From Elusimicrobiota bacterium (GTDB lineage Bacteria > Elusimicrobiota > Elusimicrobia > UBA1565 > UBA9628), in NCBI GenBank assembly GCA_026388095.1, contig JAPLKL010000013.1:4164-67714 (forward strand): a stretch of 63,551 bases of DNA. Direction: 5' to 3'. The translations under genes were made by a program, and so were the position numbers. Shown here piece by piece: positions 8,725 through 17,195 of the stretch; within the stretch, counting starts at the first letter, position 1; the number at the start of each line of letters is the position of its first letter. A model generated the notes under the pieces. The model was not told where the DNA came from, did not search any database, and saw only the letters and a list, made by a program, of their open reading frames with translations.

Positions 8725-11046
8725 ATGATGGAAATCCTCCTCGCGACCCGCAACCGGCACAAGGTCACCGAGATCTCGAGCCTTCTGGGAGGAGGACTGC
8801 GCGTCCTCTCCCTCGACGAGCGGCCCGACGCTCCCTCCGTCGAGGAGGACGCTCCCACCTTGGAGGGCAACGCGCGCAAGAAGGCGGCCGCGACCGCGGC
8901 CGCGACCGGGCTTTGGTGCCTCGCCGACGACACGGGCCTGGAGGTCGCGGCCCTGGGCGGCGCGCCGGGGGTGCTCTCCGCGCGCTACGCCGGAGCCGAC
9001 TGCGATTACGCGGCCAACAACCGCAAGCTCCTGGAGGCCCTGCGGGACGTGCCTCCGGGGCGGCGCCGGGCCGCCTTCCGTACGGTCATGGCCCTCTGCG
9101 ACCCCGGCGGCGGGAAAGTCGTCCTGGAAGAGGGGCGGCTCGACGGCGTCATCGCCGCCGAGCCGGCGGGGAGCAACGGCTTCGGCTATGATCCGCTGTT
9201 CATCGTGCCGTCCCGGGGCCTGACCCTCGCCCAACTGAGCCTGGAGGAGAAGAACACCTTGAGCCACCGGGCCGCGGCGCTGACGCGCATGCTGCCCCAC
9301 CTGCGGCGTTTGGCCGCGCTGGCGGTCCTGCTGGCCTGCCTATGGGCGCCCGCGCGGGCCGGCCGGACGGAGCCGGCCGGGCAGACCATCTGGGACCAGA
9401 TCATGGCCGACCAGGCCGACCGGGGCCTGCGCCAGGGCGCCCGGTATCTCGACCAAAAGCAGTACGACCAGGCGCTCCGCGAGTTCCAGCGCGCGGTGCA
9501 GGCCAATCCCAGCGAACCGACCACGCACACCATGCTGGGCGTGGGGTACTACTGGACCGGCCAAGTGGATCGCTCCTTGGAGGAGTACCGCAAGGCCCTG
9601 GAGCAGGACCCGCGCAGCGCCCAGGTCTGGCTCCTCATCGGCATCTCCTTGGCCTGGAAGGGGGAGGACAAGGGCGCCTACGAGGCGTTCAAGAAGGCGG
9701 CCGAGCTCGACGGCCAGCGCGCGGATGTCCAGATGAATCTCGGCTCCATCGAGGAGTCCCTGGGCCTGATGGAGGAGGCGCTGGAGCATACCCGCAGGGC
9801 CGTCGTACTCGACGGCAAGAACCCGCTCTATCACTACCAGCTCGCGCTGCTCTACCGGAGGCTCGGCCGCGACTCGGACTGCATCGACTCCCTGCACCGG
9901 GCGCTGGGCTTCTTCCCCGATTTCGAGGACGCGGTCCTGGAACTGGGCGCCGCCGAGGAGCGCACCGGTGACCGCAAGTCCGCCCAGCGCAGCTTCCGCA
10001 AGGCCGTGGACCTCAAGGCGCGCGACGCGGTGGCGCGCTTCCGCCTGGCCCGCCTGATGCTTCAGGGCGACGACTCCCGGCGCGCCCGCGCCATGATGAG
10101 CGAGGCCTTCCACCTCACTCCCGAGGAGGGCGGCGGGGGGCTGCGGCTGTCCGTCTCCTACGCCGGCGGCCACAAGGCCGCCTCGGGTCCCGGCGCGGCG
10201 GGCCAGCCCGAGACGCCGGCGAGCCCGCCCCCCCCGGATAACGACGCCAACGACCCCCTCTCGGTCTTCACCCGCAACCTGGAGCGCATCCCGCTCGATC
10301 AGAGCGCGATCATGGAGGTCGACGTGGTCTTCGTGCCCAAGCCCAGGCTGGTCAAGGCCCCTGTCGAGAGCGCCTCGTCTTTGCGCAAGGCCCTGTCCCA
10401 GCGGCTCTCGGACACCGACGGCACGCCCAAGGCGACGCGGCGGCAGTATCAACTGCGCGCCGCCAAGCCCGAGGAGCGCGCCGCGCAGGTCCGCCAGGTC
10501 ATGGAGGACCTCAGAGCGCTGCTCAAGACAGCGCCCGAGGGGGCCGACACGCGCCTGGGGATGAACCTGACCTTCACCCGCCTCGCCGACGCGGGACCCT
10601 CCCGCAGCGACGCGGAGAACCCTCCCAAGGTCTCCTACGAGCCCAGGCAGGTGGGCAACGACCTGGGCCTCTGGGTGATCGGCACCGGCTGGATGGGATT
10701 GGTGGAGGAGGTCCTGCCGGAGGCCGGGGAGTCCCCGCCCCAGCCGGACCAGAGCGATTGGTGGGTGGCCACGGGACTGGGCTACGCCATCCTGGGAGAC
10801 GGCCAAAGGGCCCTGTCCGCCTTCGTGCGCGCGGGGCAGCTCGATGCCGCGAGCGTGCCCGCCCAACTCGGCCGCAGCGTGGCCTCGGTCATGACCGGCG
10901 ACGAGGCCGGCGCCATCAAGGCTCTCCTCGAGGCGCGCCGCATCGACCCCGGCAACCGCGCGGCCAAGGAAGGCCTCAAGTGGCTCAACCGCCAGGCCGC
11001 GCCCAAGCAATCGCCGCAGGGGGCCGGGACCAAGGGGAAAAGCTGA
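8725..11046 (+). CDS. rdgB: RdgB/HAM1 NTP pyrophosphatase fused to a membrane-anchored TPR protein
   Basis: 773 residues in one uninterrupted frame. Residues 1-190 are a complete RdgB (MEILLATRNRHKV, LADDTGLEV with the catalytic Asp, SNGFGYDPLF, SHRAAAL), which removes dITP/XTP from the nucleotide pool. A hydrophobic segment follows at about 195-212 (LAALAVLLACLWAPARAG), then six or seven TPR repeats at about 225-440, a proline-rich linker, and a second TPR-like region near the C-terminus. An internal ATG at 9289 would give a normal signal peptide (MLPHLRRLAALAVLLACLW), so this may be two genes whose stop was lost, or one gene with internal initiation. The stop overlaps the murC start (ATGA). 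Confidence 0.85.
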   Translation: MMEILLATRNRHKVTEISSLLGGGLRVLSLDERPDAPSVEEDAPTLEGNARKKAAATAAATGLWCLADDTGLEVAALGGAPGVLSARYAGADCDYAANNRKLLEALRDVPPGRRRAAFRTVMALCDPGGGKVVLEEGRLDGVIAAEPAGSNGFGYDPLFIVPSRGLTLAQLSLEEKNTLSHRAAALTRMLPHLRRLAALAVLLACLWAPARAGRTEPAGQTIWDQIMADQADRGLRQGARYLDQKQYDQALREFQRAVQANPSEPTTHTMLGVGYYWTGQVDRSLEEYRKALEQDPRSAQVWLLIGISLAWKGEDKGAYEAFKKAAELDGQRADVQMNLGSIEESLGLMEEALEHTRRAVVLDGKNPLYHYQLALLYRRLGRDSDCIDSLHRALGFFPDFEDAVLELGAAEERTGDRKSAQRSFRKAVDLKARDAVARFRLARLMLQGDDSRRARAMMSEAFHLTPEEGGGGLRLSVSYAGGHKAASGPGAAGQPETPASPPPPDNDANDPLSVFTRNLERIPLDQSAIMEVDVVFVPKPRLVKAPVESASSLRKALSQRLSDTDGTPKATRRQYQLRAAKPEERAAQVRQVMEDLRALLKTAPEGADTRLGMNLTFTRLADAGPSRSDAENPPKVSYEPRQVGNDLGLWVIGTGWMGLVEEVLPEAGESPPQPDQSDWWVATGLGYAILGDGQRALSAFVRAGQLDAASVPAQLGRSVASVMTGDEAGAIKALLEARRIDPGNRAAKEGLKWLNRQAAPKQSPQGAGTKGKS

Positions 11047-12443
11047 TGTCCCTCGACCTCGGTCACATGCGCGCCTTCGTCCGGCGCGTGCATTTCGTCG
11101 GCGTCGGCGGCGTGGGCATGAGCGGCATCGCCGAGGTCCTCGTCAATCTCGGCTACCGGGTCTCTGGGTCCGACCTCAAGGCGAGCGCGATCACCCGGCG
11201 CCTCAAGGCCGCGGGCGTGCGCGTGTCCGTGGGCCATGCCGCCGCCAATGTCGGCGACGCGCAGGTCGTGGTGGTGAGCTCCGCCGTGCGGCCCGACAAC
11301 CCCGAGGTCCGGGCCGCCCGGCGCGCGGGAGTGCCGGTCGTGCTGCGCGCGCAGATGCTCGCGGAGCTGGGGCGCATGAAGAAGACCGTGACCGTGGCCG
11401 GCTCGCACGGCAAGACCACGACCACGGCCATGGCGGCCATGGCCCTGGCCGCGGCCGGGGCCGAGCCCACCATGATCGTGGGCGGGCAGATCAAGAACAT
11501 CGATTCCAACGCCCGCCTGGGCCTGGGCGACTATCTGGTGACCGAGGCCGACGAATCGGACGGCTCGTTCGTGCACCTGGCGCCCCTGGTGGCCGTGGTC
11601 ACCAACATCGACAACGACCACCTCGACCACCACAAGACCATGGCCAATCTGCGGGCCGCGTTCGTGGACCATCTCTCGCGCCTGCCTTTCTACGGCGCCG
11701 CCGTGCTCTGCGCCGACGACCCGGAGCTGGCCCGTCTGCGCCCCTGCCTGCGCGCGCGGGTCATCTCCTACGGGATATCGCGGCGGGCCGACTGGCAAGC
11801 GCGCGGGCTCCGGTTGGACAAGGACGGTTCGAGCTACGAGGCCTTTCATCTCGGCCGGCGCGCGGCCCGCATCCGTCTGCGGGTCCCCGGCCGGCACAAC
11901 GTGCTCAACTCGCTGGCGGCCCTCGCCGCGGGGCGATTCCTGGGTTTTCCTCTGAGCGGACTGGGACGCGGGTTGGCGGCGTTCCGGGGCGTGGGACGCC
12001 GGCTCGACCGTCTGGGCGCGGCCCGCGGAGTCGAGTTCGTAGACGACTACGGCCATCACCCCACCGAGGTCCGGGCTGCGGTGGAGGCGGTGGCGACGCT
12101 GTGGGGAGGCCGGCGGACGATGGTCGTCTTCCAGCCGCATCGCTATTCCCGGACCAAGCTCCTGGCCCGCGAGTTCGGCCCCGCCTTCGCGCGCGCCGAC
12201 CAAGTCTTCGTCATGCCCATCTACCCCGCGGGGGAGGCGCCGCTGCCGGGCGTGAGTTCCGCGCTGATCCTGGATTCCCTGCGCCGCTCCGGGGTCGCCT
12301 GCGCTCCTTTCAGCGGCAGCCTGGACGTGCTGCGCCAGCTGCGCCCCGGCGACGTGGTGCTGACCTTGGGCGCGGGCGACGTCTGGAAGACGGGCATGGA
12401 CCTCATGCGCCGGTTGGCCGCCGATCTGGCGAGCCCGGTCTGA
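11046..12443 (+). CDS. murC: UDP-N-acetylmuramate--L-alanine ligase MurC
   Basis: 465 residues, standard length. MurC adds L-Ala to UDP-MurNAc in the cytoplasm, the first peptide step of peptidoglycan synthesis. Visible signatures are the N-terminal Rossmann loop FVGVGGVGMSGIAEVL, the ATP P-loop GSHGKTTTTA, the Mg/substrate stretch TEADESDGSF and TNIDNDHLDHH, and the C-terminal DDYGHHPTEV. The ATG overlaps the stop of the RdgB-TPR gene and its own stop overlaps the rsmA start, so three genes are translationally coupled. No other mur genes are adjacent. Confidence 0.96.
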   Translation: MSLDLGHMRAFVRRVHFVGVGGVGMSGIAEVLVNLGYRVSGSDLKASAITRRLKAAGVRVSVGHAAANVGDAQVVVVSSAVRPDNPEVRAARRAGVPVVLRAQMLAELGRMKKTVTVAGSHGKTTTTAMAAMALAAAGAEPTMIVGGQIKNIDSNARLGLGDYLVTEADESDGSFVHLAPLVAVVTNIDNDHLDHHKTMANLRAAFVDHLSRLPFYGAAVLCADDPELARLRPCLRARVISYGISRRADWQARGLRLDKDGSSYEAFHLGRRAARIRLRVPGRHNVLNSLAALAAGRFLGFPLSGLGRGLAAFRGVGRRLDRLGAARGVEFVDDYGHHPTEVRAAVEAVATLWGGRRTMVVFQPHRYSRTKLLAREFGPAFARADQVFVMPIYPAGEAPLPGVSSALILDSLRRSGVACAPFSGSLDVLRQLRPGDVVLTLGAGDVWKTGMDLMRRLAADLASPV

Positions 12444-13255
12444 TGGGCGCGCGTCTCGATCAGCACTATCTCGTGGACACCGCGGTGCGCGACGCCATCG
12501 CGGCCGCCGCTGAGATCGCGCCCGGCGACAGCGTTCTTGAGATCGGCCCGGGGCGCGGCATCCTCACTGCCGCGCTCCTGCCCCGCGCGCGCACGGTCGT
12601 GGCCGTGGAGCTCGACGAGCTGCTGGCGGCGCAGCTCGCCGCCGCCCTGGACCGTCCTGCCAATCTGCGCGTGGTCAACGCGGATTTTTTGGAGTTCGAA
12701 CTGGGGTCGCTCGGGCCGGGGCCCTGGAAGGTCGCGGCCAATCTCCCTTACGCGGTGGCCACGCCGATCCTCCAGCGCCTCCTGCCCTGGCCGCATTGGA
12801 GCACCGCCGTGCTCATGTTCCAGAAGGAGGTGGCCGAGCGCATCGCGGCGGGGCCGGGCGGCGCGGATTACGGCTTGCTGACCCTCTCCGTGGCGATCCA
12901 CGCTTCGGCCGAGCTCCTGCTCGAGGCGTCGCGTGATTGCTTCCGACCGCGGCCCAAGGTGGCCTCGGCCGTGGTGCTGCTTCGGCGTCGTCCCGAACCC
13001 TTGGTGCCCGCCTCCGAGGAGGCGGCCTTCTTCCGCGTGGCCAAGATCGCCTTCGGCCAACGGCGCAAGATGGCTCTGGGTGTGCTGGCCCGGGGCCTGA
13101 GCCTCGACCGGGAGAAGGTGGCCGCAGCCTTCGCGGAGCTCGGGATCGCTCCTGCCGCGCGGGCCGAAGAGATCCCGTTCGCGCTCTGGCGCGGCCTGGC
13201 CCGGAGTTTGGGGACACAATACTTATCTCCCGCTCCGTCAGACGAGAAAGCCTGA
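12443..13255 (+). CDS. rsmA: 16S rRNA (adenine1518/1519-N6) dimethyltransferase RsmA/KsgA
   Basis: 270 residues. It dimethylates two adjacent adenines in helix 45 of 16S rRNA. The SAM-binding motif VLEIGPGRGILTAALL, the acidic motif VVAVELDELL and the catalytic NLPYAVATPIL are all present, with FRPRPKVASAVV near the end of the catalytic domain. The start overlaps the murC stop (ATGA). The last ~14 residues (GTQYLSPAPSDEKA) go past the usual end of the family and are encoded by one arm of an inverted repeat, see 13210-13308. Confidence 0.95.
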   Translation: MGARLDQHYLVDTAVRDAIAAAAEIAPGDSVLEIGPGRGILTAALLPRARTVVAVELDELLAAQLAAALDRPANLRVVNADFLEFELGSLGPGPWKVAANLPYAVATPILQRLLPWPHWSTAVLMFQKEVAERIAAGPGGADYGLLTLSVAIHASAELLLEASRDCFRPRPKVASAVVLLRRRPEPLVPASEEAAFFRVAKIAFGQRRKMALGVLARGLSLDREKVAAAFAELGIAPAARAEEIPFALWRGLARSLGTQYLSPAPSDEKA

Positions 13256-13308
13256 TCCAGCATGGTGTCCTCGAAACGGCGTAAGCCTGAATTAAGTATT
13301 GTGTCCCC
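13210..13308. repeat. 99-bp element bounded by a perfect 16-bp inverted repeat
   Basis: GGGGACACAATACTTA at 13210-13225 is exactly repeated in inverse orientation (TAAGTATTGTGTCCCC) at 13293-13308, with 67 bp between the arms. The left arm codes for the C-terminal tail of RsmA, and the right arm for the N-terminus of the next protein (ELSIVSP). The size and geometry suit a REP/MITE-like palindromic element inserted at a gene junction. It is not a normal terminator: there is no U tract and the spacer is long. Confidence 0.7.
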
Positions 13309-14830
13309 GAATCTGGCGCGGGCGGGCTGCCTAGCGGGCCTGGCGCTGCTCTACCTGCTCTGTTTGCGGGCCTATTATGTGGGCTTCTTCAACGACGACG
13401 CCTTCTATCTCCTAGGCGCGCGTTCCTTGCTGTCCGGCGGCTTCCGGGAACTGAGCGCTCCTGGGGCTCCGCCCATGACCATCTACATGCCCGGCTATCC
13501 GCTGGTCCTGGCCCAGTGGAGCTGGCTGGCGGGCTCTTCGCCGCTGGCGGCGCAGCTGCTCTCCGTGGCGCTGACCACGGCGGCCATGGGCCTGATGTGG
13601 GCGTGCTTCGCCTCCGAGTTGCCGCCCGCCGCGGCTTTCGCCGCCGTCGCGGTGACGGCCTTCAACCCGCTCACGGCGAGCATCTCGGGGACCGTGCTCT
13701 CGGATATCCCGTTCTTGGTCATGACGCTGCTGGTCTTCCTGGCGGCGCGGCCGATCTGGGAGAAGGGGTCGGACCGGGCCTGGGCCGGCCTGGGCGCCAT
13801 GACCGGGGCCGCCTTCCTCATCCGGCCCACAGGCGCGGCCCTCACCCTGGCTTTGGTCCTGTCCTTGCTGGGGGAGAGGCGTTGGGGGCGGGCGGCTTGG
13901 GCCGCGGCCGGGGCCGCTCTGGTCGCGGCGCCCTGGCTGGGGCGCAACGCCCTGATCGGCGGCTCGGCTTTGCCCTACGCTGCGCAGCTGGCCGCGCCTT
14001 GGAGCGCCTCGTCGGCCTTCAGCGACTTCCTGATCCGGCTGGCCCGCAACGCCGGGTTCTATGGTCCCGAGCTCTTCGGACGGACCTGGTTCCGTTGGCC
14101 GGCAGCGCCGGGCCTCCAGGCCTTGCGCTGGGCCACCGTCCTGCTGGGCTTGGCCGCGCTGGCCGTCGGCCTGCGCGAGTGGGGAGGCCGGGGTTGGCGC
14201 AAGCTTCTGAGCGTGTATCTGCTGCTCTATGCGGCGCTGCACCTGGGACTCCACCTCCAGTCAGGCCGTTATATTTTCACCGCCTTGCCCATGGCCGCCC
14301 CCCTGTTCTTCCTGGGCCTGTCCGCGGTCGACCGGAGGCTGCGCATGCGGGACAGACTGGTCTTAGGCGCGGCGGCCTTGAGCTTGGCCTTGAGCCTCGC
14401 GCCCGTGGCCAACGTCGTGAGGACTTCGCTTTGGCGGCACACTCCGCTCAACACGCCGCCCCTGAAGACATTGGCCTGGATCCAGGGCGCGACCTCGCCG
14501 GCGGACGTCTTCGCGGCGGATCTTGACGGGAGGTGGTTCTTGCTCACGGGCCGCCAGACGGTGCGCCTGCGCAAGCTCTATGAGCCCGGCGCTTTCGCAG
14601 CCTGGCTCAAGGCCGCGCGCGTGGACTACGTCCTGACCGAGCCCAATGAGCATTTCATGACCACGGCTTCAGGCGGGACCACGCATGACCCCATGCCTCT
14701 GGACCGACTGCGGGACCTGCTCTCCGGCGGCCGGCGCGTCTTCGCCGACGCGGAGGAAAGGACCGAGATCTACCGGGTCGGTTCGGCGGCCGACGAGATG
14801 GTCCCCGCGCCGACGACGACCTCTCCCTGA
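13262..14830 (+). CDS. Polytopic GT-C-type glycosyltransferase (ArnT/PMT-like)
   Basis: 522 residues with about ten transmembrane helices between residues 20 and 370. The acidic pair in the first extracytoplasmic loop (GFFNDDAFYLLGARSLLSGG) and the helix pattern match lipid-linked-sugar glycosyltransferases of the dolichyl-phosphate-mannose/ArnT type. The C-terminal soluble part (LTGRQTVRL...VDYVLTEPNEHF) resembles the usual periplasmic domain. The first ~18 residues come from the inverted-repeat element. The 3' end overlaps mnmA on the opposite strand by 61 bp. Acceptor and donor are unknown. Confidence 0.75.
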   Translation: MVSSKRRKPELSIVSPNLARAGCLAGLALLYLLCLRAYYVGFFNDDAFYLLGARSLLSGGFRELSAPGAPPMTIYMPGYPLVLAQWSWLAGSSPLAAQLLSVALTTAAMGLMWACFASELPPAAAFAAVAVTAFNPLTASISGTVLSDIPFLVMTLLVFLAARPIWEKGSDRAWAGLGAMTGAAFLIRPTGAALTLALVLSLLGERRWGRAAWAAAGAALVAAPWLGRNALIGGSALPYAAQLAAPWSASSAFSDFLIRLARNAGFYGPELFGRTWFRWPAAPGLQALRWATVLLGLAALAVGLREWGGRGWRKLLSVYLLLYAALHLGLHLQSGRYIFTALPMAAPLFFLGLSAVDRRLRMRDRLVLGAAALSLALSLAPVANVVRTSLWRHTPLNTPPLKTLAWIQGATSPADVFAADLDGRWFLLTGRQTVRLRKLYEPGAFAAWLKAARVDYVLTEPNEHFMTTASGGTTHDPMPLDRLRDLLSGGRRVFADAEERTEIYRVGSAADEMVPAPTTTSP

Positions 14831-15885
14831 TAGAAGACCGCGGTCTGTCCGGGCGTCACCGAGAGCTGGGGCTCGGCGCAATCGACTTGGATCGTGCCCG
14901 GCTCATCGCCTGGCGAGACCTCGGCGACGGCCGGCCGGTGCTGCTGGCGGACTTGGACTTCGACTTGGACGGGCTGCGCCGGGGGGCCGCTGAGGCTGAT
15001 CCAAGTGGCTTCGCGCACCGTGAAGCGCGCGCAGTACAAGGCTTCCTTGGGCCCGACGATGACCGTGCGGGAGGCGGCGTCGATGCGTGCCACGTAGAGC
15101 GGCCGGCCCGCTCCGCTCAAACCGACGCCTTTGCGCTGGCCCACGGTGTAGTGGACGATGCCTTTGTGCCGGGCGATGACCCGGCCGGAGAGGTCCTGGA
15201 TGGGCCCCGGACGGGAATCGGACTCGTCGAAGAGCACGCCGTAATCGGGGCTTTCGATGAAGTCCTGACTCTCGGACTTGTCCGCGACGTCGTGCCAGCC
15301 GAGGCCTCGGGCCAGTTCCTTGACCCGGGCCTTGGTCAATGCGCCCAGCGGCAGGACCAGCGCCGCCAACTGCTCTTGGCTCAGGCGCGCCAGGAAATAG
15401 GACTGGTCTTTGCGGCGGTCCGCGCCGCGCTTCAAGAGGATGCGTCCGTCCGCGGTCCGGGCCTCGACGCGCGCGTAATGGCCGGTGGCGAAGCCGGAGA
15501 AGCGGATGCCGGATTCGCGGGCTTTCTTGAGGAGCAGACCGAACTTGATGGCCTGGTTGCAGCGCACGCAGGGGTTGGGCGTGCGGCCGCAACGGTACTC
15601 CCCGCGGAAATAATCCAGGACCAGGGTCTTGAACTCCGCCGCCAGGGGGATGGTGTGATGGGGGATCCCCAGGCGCCGGGCCACTTCGCGGGCGGCCGCC
15701 AGATCGCGAGCCTCGCCGGGGCCGTAGCAGCCGGAGCGGCCGCGGTCCGGGATGGGCAGGGACCCGTCCCAGGTCTGCATGGTCAGGCCCACGACCGCGA
15801 AACCTCGCTCCTGGAGGATGCGCGCCGCGACGGCGGAGTCCACCCCGCCGCTCAAGCCCACGGCGACCGTTTTCCCGTTGGCCAT
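14770..15885 (-). CDS. mnmA: tRNA-specific 2-thiouridylase MnmA
   Basis: 371 residues. It thiolates U34 of Lys, Glu and Gln tRNAs. The PP-loop KTVAVGLSGGVDSAVAA opens the protein; the first catalytic Cys lies in TPNPCVRCNQAIKF and the second in EALYCARFTV; FATGHYARV and RKDQSYFLARL are further signatures. The start at 15885 is fixed by the PP-loop; the longer frame upstream runs antisense through efp. A TACAAT hexamer (15893-15898) sits 7 bases before the ATG with no ribosome-binding site. The gene is divergent from efp and overlaps the preceding plus-strand gene tail to tail. Confidence 0.95.
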   Translation of the reverse strand: MANGKTVAVGLSGGVDSAVAARILQERGFAVVGLTMQTWDGSLPIPDRGRSGCYGPGEARDLAAAREVARRLGIPHHTIPLAAEFKTLVLDYFRGEYRCGRTPNPCVRCNQAIKFGLLLKKARESGIRFSGFATGHYARVEARTADGRILLKRGADRRKDQSYFLARLSQEQLAALVLPLGALTKARVKELARGLGWHDVADKSESQDFIESPDYGVLFDESDSRPGPIQDLSGRVIARHKGIVHYTVGQRKGVGLSGAGRPLYVARIDAASRTVIVGPKEALYCARFTVREATWISLSGPPAQPVQVEVQVRQQHRPAVAEVSPGDEPGTIQVDCAEPQLSVTPGQTAVFYQGEVVVGAGTISSAAEPTR

Positions 15886-15918
15886 CGAGAATATTGTAAC
15901 ATTATCAACCGATAGCAT

Positions 15919-15924
15919 TAGGAG
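15919..15924 (+). promoter_or_regulatory. Strong ribosome-binding site of efp
   Basis: A near-perfect Shine-Dalgarno (TAGGAGGTG) lies about 6-7 bases before the ATG at 15931. This decides the efp start against a GTG at 15925, which is inside the ribosome-binding site. It also shows that this organism does use Shine-Dalgarno initiation for some genes. Confidence 0.85.
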
Positions 15925-15930
15925 GTGCGC

Positions 15931-16494
15931 ATGATCAGCACTGCTGATTTCCACAATGGCCTGGTCTTCGAGGACGAGGGACAGTTCTGGGAGATCCTCA
16001 GCTACCAGCATCATCGCAAGTCCCAGTCCGCGGCCGTCTACCGCACCACCTTGCGTTCCCTGTCCACGGGCTCCGTCTGCGAGCGGTCCTACTCCTCGGG
16101 CAGCAAGTTCCGCGAGGTCCCGGTGACCAAGCGCGAGAAGCATTACAGCTACGACGAGGGCGACATGGCCGTGTTCATCGACTCGGAGACCTACGAGCAG
16201 GTCTCCTTCCCTAAGGCCAAGCTCGGGCCGCAGGCCAGGTTCCTGTGCGAGAACATGGAGGTCCTGGCGGTCTACGTCGACGACAAGCTGACCAACATCG
16301 AGCTGCCGCCCAACGTGGTGCTCACCGTCTCCTCGACCGTCCCCGGAGTCAAGGGCGACTCGGTCTCCAACATGGTCAAGCCCGCCACCTTGGAGACGGG
16401 CCTGGAGATCTCGGTGCCGCTCTTCATCAAGGAGGGCGACAAGATCCGGGTGGACACCCGCACCTGCGGCTACGTGGAGCGGGTCAAGGAATAG
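15931..16494 (+). CDS. efp: Elongation factor P
   Basis: 187 residues with the three-domain EF-P layout: N-terminal KOW-like domain, OB domain and C-terminal domain ending GDKIRVDTRTCGYVERV, the PROSITE-like EF-P signature. EF-P relieves ribosome stalling at polyproline. The tip loop of domain I normally reads PGKG or PGRG around the modified Lys/Arg; here the aligned stretch is SYQHHRKSQSAAV, with neither the proline nor the glycines. So either the modification differs or the basic residue is used unmodified. The start is set by a strong Shine-Dalgarno. Confidence 0.93.
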   Translation: MISTADFHNGLVFEDEGQFWEILSYQHHRKSQSAAVYRTTLRSLSTGSVCERSYSSGSKFREVPVTKREKHYSYDEGDMAVFIDSETYEQVSFPKAKLGPQARFLCENMEVLAVYVDDKLTNIELPPNVVLTVSSTVPGVKGDSVSNMVKPATLETGLEISVPLFIKEGDKIRVDTRTCGYVERVKE

Positions 16495-16508
16495 CCGGCG
16501 GGCGCGGC

Positions 16509-17195
16509 ATGATCAGGGCGGTCATCTTCGACGTCGACAACACCCTCACCGACTTCATGAAGATGAAGCGGGCGGCGGTGGACTCGGCCGTGGAGAGCAT
16601 GATCGACGCGGGCCTCCAGGTGCGCAAGGAGGCCATGGTCGAGAAGATCTTCGAGACCTACTGGAAAGAGGGCGTGGAGGACCAGAAGATCTTCGACAAG
16701 GTGCTCAAGGCGGAGTTCGGCGGCGTCGACTACAAGCTGCTGGCCGCGGGCATCGTGGGCTACCGCCGCTCCAAAGCCGGGACCATGGCGCTCTATCCGC
16801 ACGTGCACCTGACCCTTTTGGAGCTCATGCGGCTCGGCGTCAAGAGCGCGGCCCTCTCCGACGCCCCGAAGCTCGAGGTGTGGCTGCGCATCGTGGGCCT
16901 GGGCCTGCATCACTACTTCGACCACGTCGTGACTTCGGCGGACCTCGGGGTGCATAAGCCCGCGCCGGAGCCCTTCCGCAAGGCGCTGGAGGTCCTGGGC
17001 ACCAAGCCCGGGGAGACGGTCATGGTGGGCGACTGGGCCGAGCGGGACGTCGCGGGAGCCAAGAACCTGGGCATCCGCACCGCCTGGGCCAAGTACGGCG
17101 ACACGCACGAGACCAAGGACTCGGGCGCCGAGTTCGTGCTGACGGATATCTCCGAGCTGGTGGATATCATCCGCAAGGAGAACGGGATCCCATGA
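16509..17195 (+). CDS. HAD-superfamily hydrolase (phosphatase)
   Basis: 228 residues. HAD motif I is VIFDVDNTLTD (nucleophile and acid Asp), motif II is the Ser in AALSDAPK, motif III Lys in LGVHKPAPEPF and motif IV MVGDWAERDVAGAKN. An alpha-helical C1 cap lies between residues 15 and 90. It probably dephosphorylates a small metabolite; the substrate cannot be assigned. It starts 14 bp after efp and its stop overlaps the ATG of the subtilase gene (ATGA). Confidence 0.88.
   Translation: MIRAVIFDVDNTLTDFMKMKRAAVDSAVESMIDAGLQVRKEAMVEKIFETYWKEGVEDQKIFDKVLKAEFGGVDYKLLAAGIVGYRRSKAGTMALYPHVHLTLLELMRLGVKSAALSDAPKLEVWLRIVGLGLHHYFDHVVTSADLGVHKPAPEPFRKALEVLGTKPGETVMVGDWAERDVAGAKNLGIRTAWAKYGDTHETKDSGAEFVLTDISELVDIIRKENGIP

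Noticed and set aside
8394-8933. A 180-codon N-terminal extension of MutY
   Set aside because: It overlaps the BON lipoprotein gene in another frame, is basic and low-complexity, and MutY homology begins exactly at the GTG at 8393.
15886-16143. An 86-codon N-terminal extension of MnmA
   Set aside because: It runs antisense to efp and comes before the PP-loop start that is universal in MnmA.
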